A stretch of 64,000 nt of DNA from Hymenopellis radicata (lineage: Eukaryota > Basidiomycota > Agaricomycetes > Agaricales > Physalacriaceae). Every line of letters begins with the position of its first letter. Position 1 is the first letter of the stretch. Below are positions 59,143-64,000 of this stretch, one piece after another. The stretch covers positions 1 through 64,000 of the forward strand of contig JADNRX010000203.1 in NCBI GenBank assembly GCA_015501595.1, in the 5' to 3' direction. The translations under genes and the position numbers were made by a program. Under the pieces are notes generated by a model that worked only from the letters and a program-made list of their open reading frames with translations, was not told where the DNA came from and did not search any database.

Positions 59143-59781
59143 ATGGAGACTATAAGCTACTTCGAACAACGATCATCCAGCCACGAATTGAGGTTCGGAT
59201 CGCGGTACAGCCTATCATACAACGCGTACGAAGCCCTCCTTCGTCCTCCGCCTCAGGCTCCCAGTGTGTATCGTCGGGAGCTCGAAATACAGCTCGTGGC
59301 TCTCAACCGGATCCAGCCAGATTTCGTAAAATTCTGTGCGTATATCGACTCCTTATCGTCTGCTCTTTTGAAGTCTAAAACTTGGGTGTTCCTGTAGACA
59401 ACATCATCACCAGATTTAACTGCGCCACAGAACCATCTGCGAGCAGCATCATAATCAAGCCCGGGCTTTGGCCACTGGAGACAAGGATGGAAGTTCTTGA
59501 AGCCATGCGTATCGTGATGGAGAGGTGGCTGAGCCAACTCGACGCGAAGTTTTTCCCTCCAATGTGGAGAGGGTATTGTTCGACTTCGATACCGTTATTG
59601 GGGATGCCTTGGAAACGATTCCTCCTTGGTAAGTCGGCAGTGTGTTTTCTGAGAGTTTAGACTGAACCAAATACTCGCAGGTATAGATTTCATCCGCCGC
59701 GAAATGGGGTGGGAGAGACAGAGGTTGCATAGAGAGCTGACTGATGCAGCCGTGTACGAGTGGTGTACGCCATGTCCGTGA
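59143..59781 (+). CDS. unidentified protein, KFFPPMW family, copy 2, frame uncertain
   Basis: Paralog of 20363-21009. Exon 1 METISYFEQRSSSHEL..., RRELEIQLVALNRIQPDFVK, then an intron (gtgcgt at about 59337 to tag at 59398), NIITRFNCATEPSASSIII, LSQLDAKFFPPMWRG and, after an intron from gtaagt at about 59631 to cag at about 59680, RLHRELTDAAVYEWCTPCP. Between the KFFPPMW motif and that last intron the frame must shift by one to keep similarity with copy 1, so it may be broken. No known domain. It is convergent with P450-G, as copy 1 is with P450-C. Confidence 0.55.
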
Positions 59782-59879
59782 CATACGCACAGTGGGGCAA
59801 GAATGACAGTCGCAGGCGAAAAAGTAAATGTACAACAAGAACCTAATCAATACTACCAAGCTAATTTCGAGAATGAAAA

Positions 59880-62800
59880 TCACATCGCCTGTTCCTTGGC
59901 GATTACCTGTAACGGCCGCACGTCCTTCCACACCAGAACCATATGATCGCGGAAAGTCATATCCTCGATGCTGTCGAGTGATAAATAAGGTATGGTTCAT
60001 CAGAGTAGTAAATACGGGCACCACAAAAGTGCCGTGGCAGGGGACGTGAGGGGACGTGCTACCGTGGCCGCTACCGTGACCGCTACCGTGGCCGTGGCCG
60101 CGACCGTCCAAGAGTGCCGTGCATGGACCCTGATTTCCGTAGATCACCGTGCTAAACAGCGTTACCCTCACCTTGTCACACCGTGGCTTGCAGTGTTACC
60201 CTGTCACACGGTGACTGGCATGCGTAACGCGGTTACGGGGTCGTTCGCGTCTTGACTCTCGTCCATCACCATTCATCACGACGCGTCTATCTATCTATCT
60301 ACAGCATGAATATACCTGGTTTCCTTCCTCTACCAACCTTCGGGGTATAGCCCTCAGACCGTATGACCGGTACCGTAAGCAAAGCGCGGATCCCTATGCG
60401 GTCGCCACGTCTGTTGACGTTTAACGTCGTTGATGCGCGTCATCTGCCTGTAGGATCGTTCCATGTTGGAGATTTTGGTGCGTGTCTCTGCCCTCAATGC
60501 AGAAAGTTATTCATATACCGTACAGGGCAAATCTGGGCGCAATCCTGATGAGGCGAAATCAGGCGCTATCGCGGAAACAGACCTGCCATGGTGTGCGTAT
60601 GTCCAGAAAACACGTCTCCGTCATTCACATCTCGACGTCTAGGTTTAGATTACGCCTCCGAAACCATGCACTATCGTTCGGGGCTTCTTGTGTGCACATC
60701 CTTGCCATCGCTCTTTAAATACCTACGTGGTTGCTAGCACACTACAGAGTCTCTCTCTCTCTCCTCCCTCCGAGTTCGCTCTCTCGCGCAGCAATGTCCA
60801 TTTCTGCAGGACCATCGTCCCACCACATGCCTCCCAAGGACGGTCTCCTCCGCGAACAATACGCAGACACATACGCATCACATATGATTCTTCCTCACTT
60901 CTCTTATCGCTCTCATCTCCCTCTGCCAGTTGGTCTCGTTCTTGCTGGGCCGAGTAACGAAGTCCCCTGCTGGCGGAGGGTTCAAGAGGATTCCCGTTGC
61001 GGCAGTGAACGCCTATCGTGCACTAGCATTCCGCAACACAGTTGGTGTCGGTTCGTATTCCCTGAATGCTGCAGAGGTGGCGTGTGGGAGTTGGTCCATA
61101 GTAAGTGTTCGGTGCTCGTTAATTCCACTTGGGGCTGATAAGTGTACAGCAATGGACACGCTGGAGAATAGATTGAGCACGGGATATATGTCCGACTGCG
61201 CGGGTACTATAGTAGCGGTTAGCCAGTTCCTGCTAATCGCGGTGTTGGGGATGAAGAATAATATTCTTGGTTGTATGTTTTCAGCTTCGGTCCTTTCTCG
61301 AGCTTTGACTGATGCGCCTTCTTCATAGATATAATCGGTCCCAGTTACACCAAGGCCTCTTTGCTGCTTCCATGTTGAAGTCTTGTAGGCATAATCTAGG
61401 TTTCGTAGCTGAGCTCCATCCACCATCTGTGCGCACGGGTATGCTTCGTGAATATTGGAGTATTCAAAGGGTGATTTAAGCGCTCGGTGCACCAGCCTCA
61501 CTTAGACGAGGTTGTTCCCATAAGTGTTCGTGATTATGAAACAATCTAACCCGCTGAGAGTACTAGTAGGGTGCTTATCTTCGAAGCGAGGCCTCCAAGC
61601 CGCGGACAGCTGCAGCTTGTCTACCATGCACTGGTGAACGCGCTCCATGATCGCCTCGGGGGCGATGCCTTCCTCCGAAGGGTGTTCAATCGGCGCAAGT
61701 AGCATTCCATTTCGGACCGCACACAGTGAGAAAGGTGTAAGCTGAATTTTTGTTAGTTGAGAGTACCAGACAGTGGAAAACATCCCTCTAAATACTTGTT
61801 CATCAGTGTAGTACCAATCCCCAATCAGCGAGTAGATCGAGAAATATACAAAGTCAGACGGTAACGCAAGCGGTAACGCCAATGTAACATGTTTTTCACG
61901 TACTGTCACGCTACCGTGTCAGTGCCGTGAGAGCCAAGAGTGCCGTGCTACTGGGCCCGAGCTATAGCCGCTACCGTGGTGACCGTGACTGTACCGTGGC
62001 CGCTACCGTGGTGACTACCGTGGCCGCTACCGTGAGTACCGTGCTACCGTGGCCGCTGCAGGGTCTACCGTGCGCACGGCACTTTTGGCTAGGCAAACTT
62101 CGATGGTATTGGGTGATTTTTGGGCTTCATCAGGATGGTTTTCGTCGATTACATGTACATTTACTCAAGGTATTTCCAGGACATGAGTTGTCTGCCTAGA
62201 ACGTAGGTACTCTAGGCGACTGGGAGGTCAAATCTATTTGGGCTGTGGCTGTGCTACCGTGCAGCCGCGAGCCGCTACCGTGCATGCACGGTAGCGGCCA
62301 CGGTAAAATCGCGGGGCCCGTAAATACAACCAACCTCGTCTCGTACAGCTCCATATCGAACTTGCGCATCAGATGCGCGAACGTCAGATACAGTTCGCAC
62401 CATGCCAGACTTGGCGATAGGATCAGGCATCAGTCGTGATGGAGAACAGGATGCGTACTTCATGCCAAGGCAGCTTCTCGGCCCTCTGGAGAAGACGACG
62501 AGATACTTGTCCAACTTCTGTGAATCAGATCCCAGCCATCTCTCCGGTCTGAATGCAAGTGGGTCCGGAAATACGTCAGGATTTTTGAGCACGAGGGGCT
62601 GGGCAACGCCGACGACAGTCTGGATATTGTCCGAGTTCAGTATGATAAGCAGCCACGTTGGGAGGTTAGACATACACCAGCAGGGACAGGTGTCCTGTCA
62701 ATGACAGTAGGGGATGTGACGATGCGCGGTAATGCGACGGGCACGCCGTAGCTTAGACGAAGGCCTTCTTTGATGACACCCGTCTACCAGGATGAGATGG

Positions 62801-64000
62801 ATCAGTGTCTTGAAGACAGAGATAAACTGACGAGGTAAGGTAGCTTTTCCGCCATCTCATACGAAAATGGCGTGTCTTTCTCCGGCCATGCAGCTTGCAA
62901 CTCGGCCTGAAGCTTCTTCTTCGCCGGCTCATTGGAGAGGAGATGGAATAGCCCGAGTGTCATCGCGTTGCTTGAAGTGTCCGTCCCAGCGATCAGAAGG
63001 ACGATTGCCTAACGTCGTTAATCAGTACAAGTCGAACGTTTGTAGAAATAGGAATACCTCCTCTACCAACGCCTTCTTCGACGGAGGCTCTCCCTTCTTC
63101 ACCAGCTCAGGGCTTATGAGATGATGATAAATCGTTTCGTGCTCTACGCTGTTCAAGCCGTCGGGATTGTTCAAAATACCGTCGACCTGGTCCCCAAGGA
63201 AAGTTCTGAGATGCGCGGCGCCTCCAAAGTCAGGGTTCATCATGGTACTCAACCAAGAAGGGAGTCGGTGCATCAGGTGTAGGAAGGGCAGGAATTGAGT
63301 CGCGGTCAGCATTGGTACGGCGCCTTCGACGGTGCGTATGATAGGATGATCAAAACCAGGTGCGGTCAGACCATCGAATGAGTGTGCATACGAGTACGCA
63401 GTTACGATGTCCATGGCAAGCGCGCGGAAGCCACGGAACAAGTTCACCGGCTCGCCATGGTACGCGCGTATCTGGTCCACCAAGAGATCTACCTGAGACA
63501 GTTCACTCAGACTTCAAAGGGAGATGCGGCAGCTTCTGTATCTACACACCTTGTCCTGGACTAGATTTTCCATCCTCAGAATCGAACGCCGAGAGAAGAG
63601 CGGATTGAGGATTTCACGACGCTGTTTATGCTCCCGAACATCGGTCATCCCGAAAACTGAGTCGTCGTTTCCGAAGCGCTTATAAAAGAAGGGATCTTTT
63701 GTGAATCCTGTATGGGGAGCATAGATGGAGAAGAATGCTTCAGGAGAGCTAAAGTGAAGCTACATAACTGTTAGACAGCAATCGCACGAGATATCAAGGA
63801 AGGCATGTACCTCGTTCGGCCTCACTCGAACCACCGGACCTGAAATTGAACTCAGCTCGTATCGAGGAGCCGCGTCAGAACGCGTACCGTAAATTTCGTG
63901 TAGCTTCTCGACGTGTCTGACGAACATGCCATTCTTCCATACGACGAAGTATCCTTGGTAGAAGCCGGTGATCGCTGCTAGACGAGGGCCAGGAAAAGAC
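59880..64000 (-). CDS. cytochrome P450 monooxygenase, copy G (5' end outside window)
   Basis: Reading from the right edge the sequence begins at the FPGPR hinge, so about 35 N-terminal residues are missing. Then FYQGYFVVWKNGMFVRH, FGMTDVREHKQRREIL, MDIVTAYSYAHSFDGL, I-helix AGTDTSSNAM, KEGLR (ExxR), FRPERWLG, heme loop FSRGPRSCLGM, AWCELYLTFAHLMRKFDM. The last exon (about 59970-59880) gives EDMTFRDHMVLVWKDVRPL and VIAKEQAM before TGA. No frameshift was found. The final intron is enlarged by a 2304-bp TIR element (60016-62319), and splicing across it is needed for a full protein. It may be functional if the enlarged intron is removed. Confidence 0.87.
60794..61330 (+). CDS. possible cargo gene inside the TIR element, unidentified
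   Basis: A TTTAAATA box (60714) and a CT-repeat tract (about 60750-60766) precede ATG 60794 (MSISAGPSSHHMPPKDG). Further open stretches follow (GGGFKRIPVAAVNAYRAL, LNAAEVACGSWSIV, GTIVAVSQFLLIAVLG), with gt and ag signals between them. No family is recognised. The opposite strand is also open here, so the strand is not secure. It may be a captured host gene fragment. Confidence 0.35.
61013..61909 (-). other. long minus-strand frame with one stop inside the TIR element
   Basis: Two ORFs (61909-61502 and 61501-61013) are in the same frame, parted by a single TAA. The first has SDFVYFSIYSLIGDWYYTDE and LDCFIITNTYG. About 297 codons with one stop is long for chance, but no known protein is recognised and it overlaps the plus-strand candidate. 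Could be a decayed captured gene. Confidence 0.3.

Larger units (their letters stand above)
60008..62327. mobile_element. 2304-bp TIR element with subterminal CTACCGTGG repeats, in a P450 intron
   Basis: Body is 60016-62319, flanked by the 8-bp duplication GTAAATAC (60008-60015, 62320-62327). The ends are GGGCACCACAAAAGTGCCGTGG and, in complement, GGGCCCCGCGATTTTACCGT, i.e. short imperfect TIRs with a GGGC tip. Both subterminal zones are filled with copies of GCTACCGTGGCC (60050-60110; 61905-62065 and 62250-62305). Eight-bp duplications and subterminal repeats fit hAT or Kyakuja/Dileera/Zisupton-type elements. No transposase motif was seen, so it looks non-autonomous. Its inside holds gene-like sequence of unknown origin. 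Confidence 0.88.

Noticed and set aside
60040..60115. CRISPR-like array (short CTACCGTGGCC repeats)
   Set aside because: Eukaryotic context, irregular unit length and no unique spacers; these are subterminal repeats of the TIR element.
59455..60171. Minus-strand open frame of 238 codons
   Set aside because: It runs across the P450-G last exon in the wrong frame, the KFFPPMW gene antisense and the left end of the TIR element; not a gene.

Overview
The window is genomic DNA of a filamentous fungus, most likely an Agaricomycete (mushroom-forming basidiomycete). Genes are split by many short introns (about 45-60 bp, GT-AG with some GC-AG). The content fits as well: an expanded P450 family, a glyoxal oxidase, a basidiomycete-type Zn2Cys6 regulator, a Ngaro-like tyrosine-recombinase retroelement and many MITEs. 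Assignments come from reading the sequence and protein motifs; no database search was possible.

Layout. 1-2.3 kb: 5' end of an unidentified minus-strand gene, an intron-containing tRNA-Gly(TCC) and a sorting nexin (SNX3/Grd19-like). 2.3-8.9 kb: nested transposons, namely a 330-bp TIR element, three CTGTA-tipped MITEs and one Ngaro-like element with split direct repeats A1-ORFs-B1-A2-B2, whose pol is broken by a MITE. 8.9-21 kb: a second tRNA-Gly, three tandem P450 genes (A broken, B intact, C broken) separated by an 866-bp tandem duplication, and a small unidentified gene. 22-31 kb: a coiled-coil tail-anchored protein, NmrA-like gene 1, NatC subunit Mak10/NAA35 and an F-box-like gene. 31-40 kb: two tandem P450 copies on the minus strand (D with one frameshift, E apparently intact), a hairpin-rich spacer, a third tRNA-Gly-like copy, NmrA-like gene 2 and a P450 relic. 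40-44 kb: mitochondrial tryptophanyl-tRNA synthetase and a secreted glyoxal oxidase. 45-49.4 kb: two decayed P450s, one split by a 369-bp TIR element. 51-59 kb: a secreted GH17-like glucanase, NmrA-like gene 3 and a Zn2Cys6 regulator. 59-64 kb: a second copy of the unidentified small gene, convergent with P450-G, which runs off the window and carries a 2.3-kb TIR element in its last intron.

The organising theme is repeated segmental duplication of one P450 subfamily. All copies share intron positions and the N-terminal anchor, FPGPR, AGTDT, KE(A/S)LR and heme-loop motifs. The duplicated blocks carry flanking passengers: tRNA-Gly, NmrA-like reductase genes and an unidentified family with a KFFPPMW motif. 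Whether the P450, NmrA-like and KFFPPMW proteins act in one pathway is inference from proximity; no terpene cyclase, PKS or NRPS gene is seen. Many P450 defects are single-base indels, often in homopolymers, so some pseudogenes may be sequence errors.
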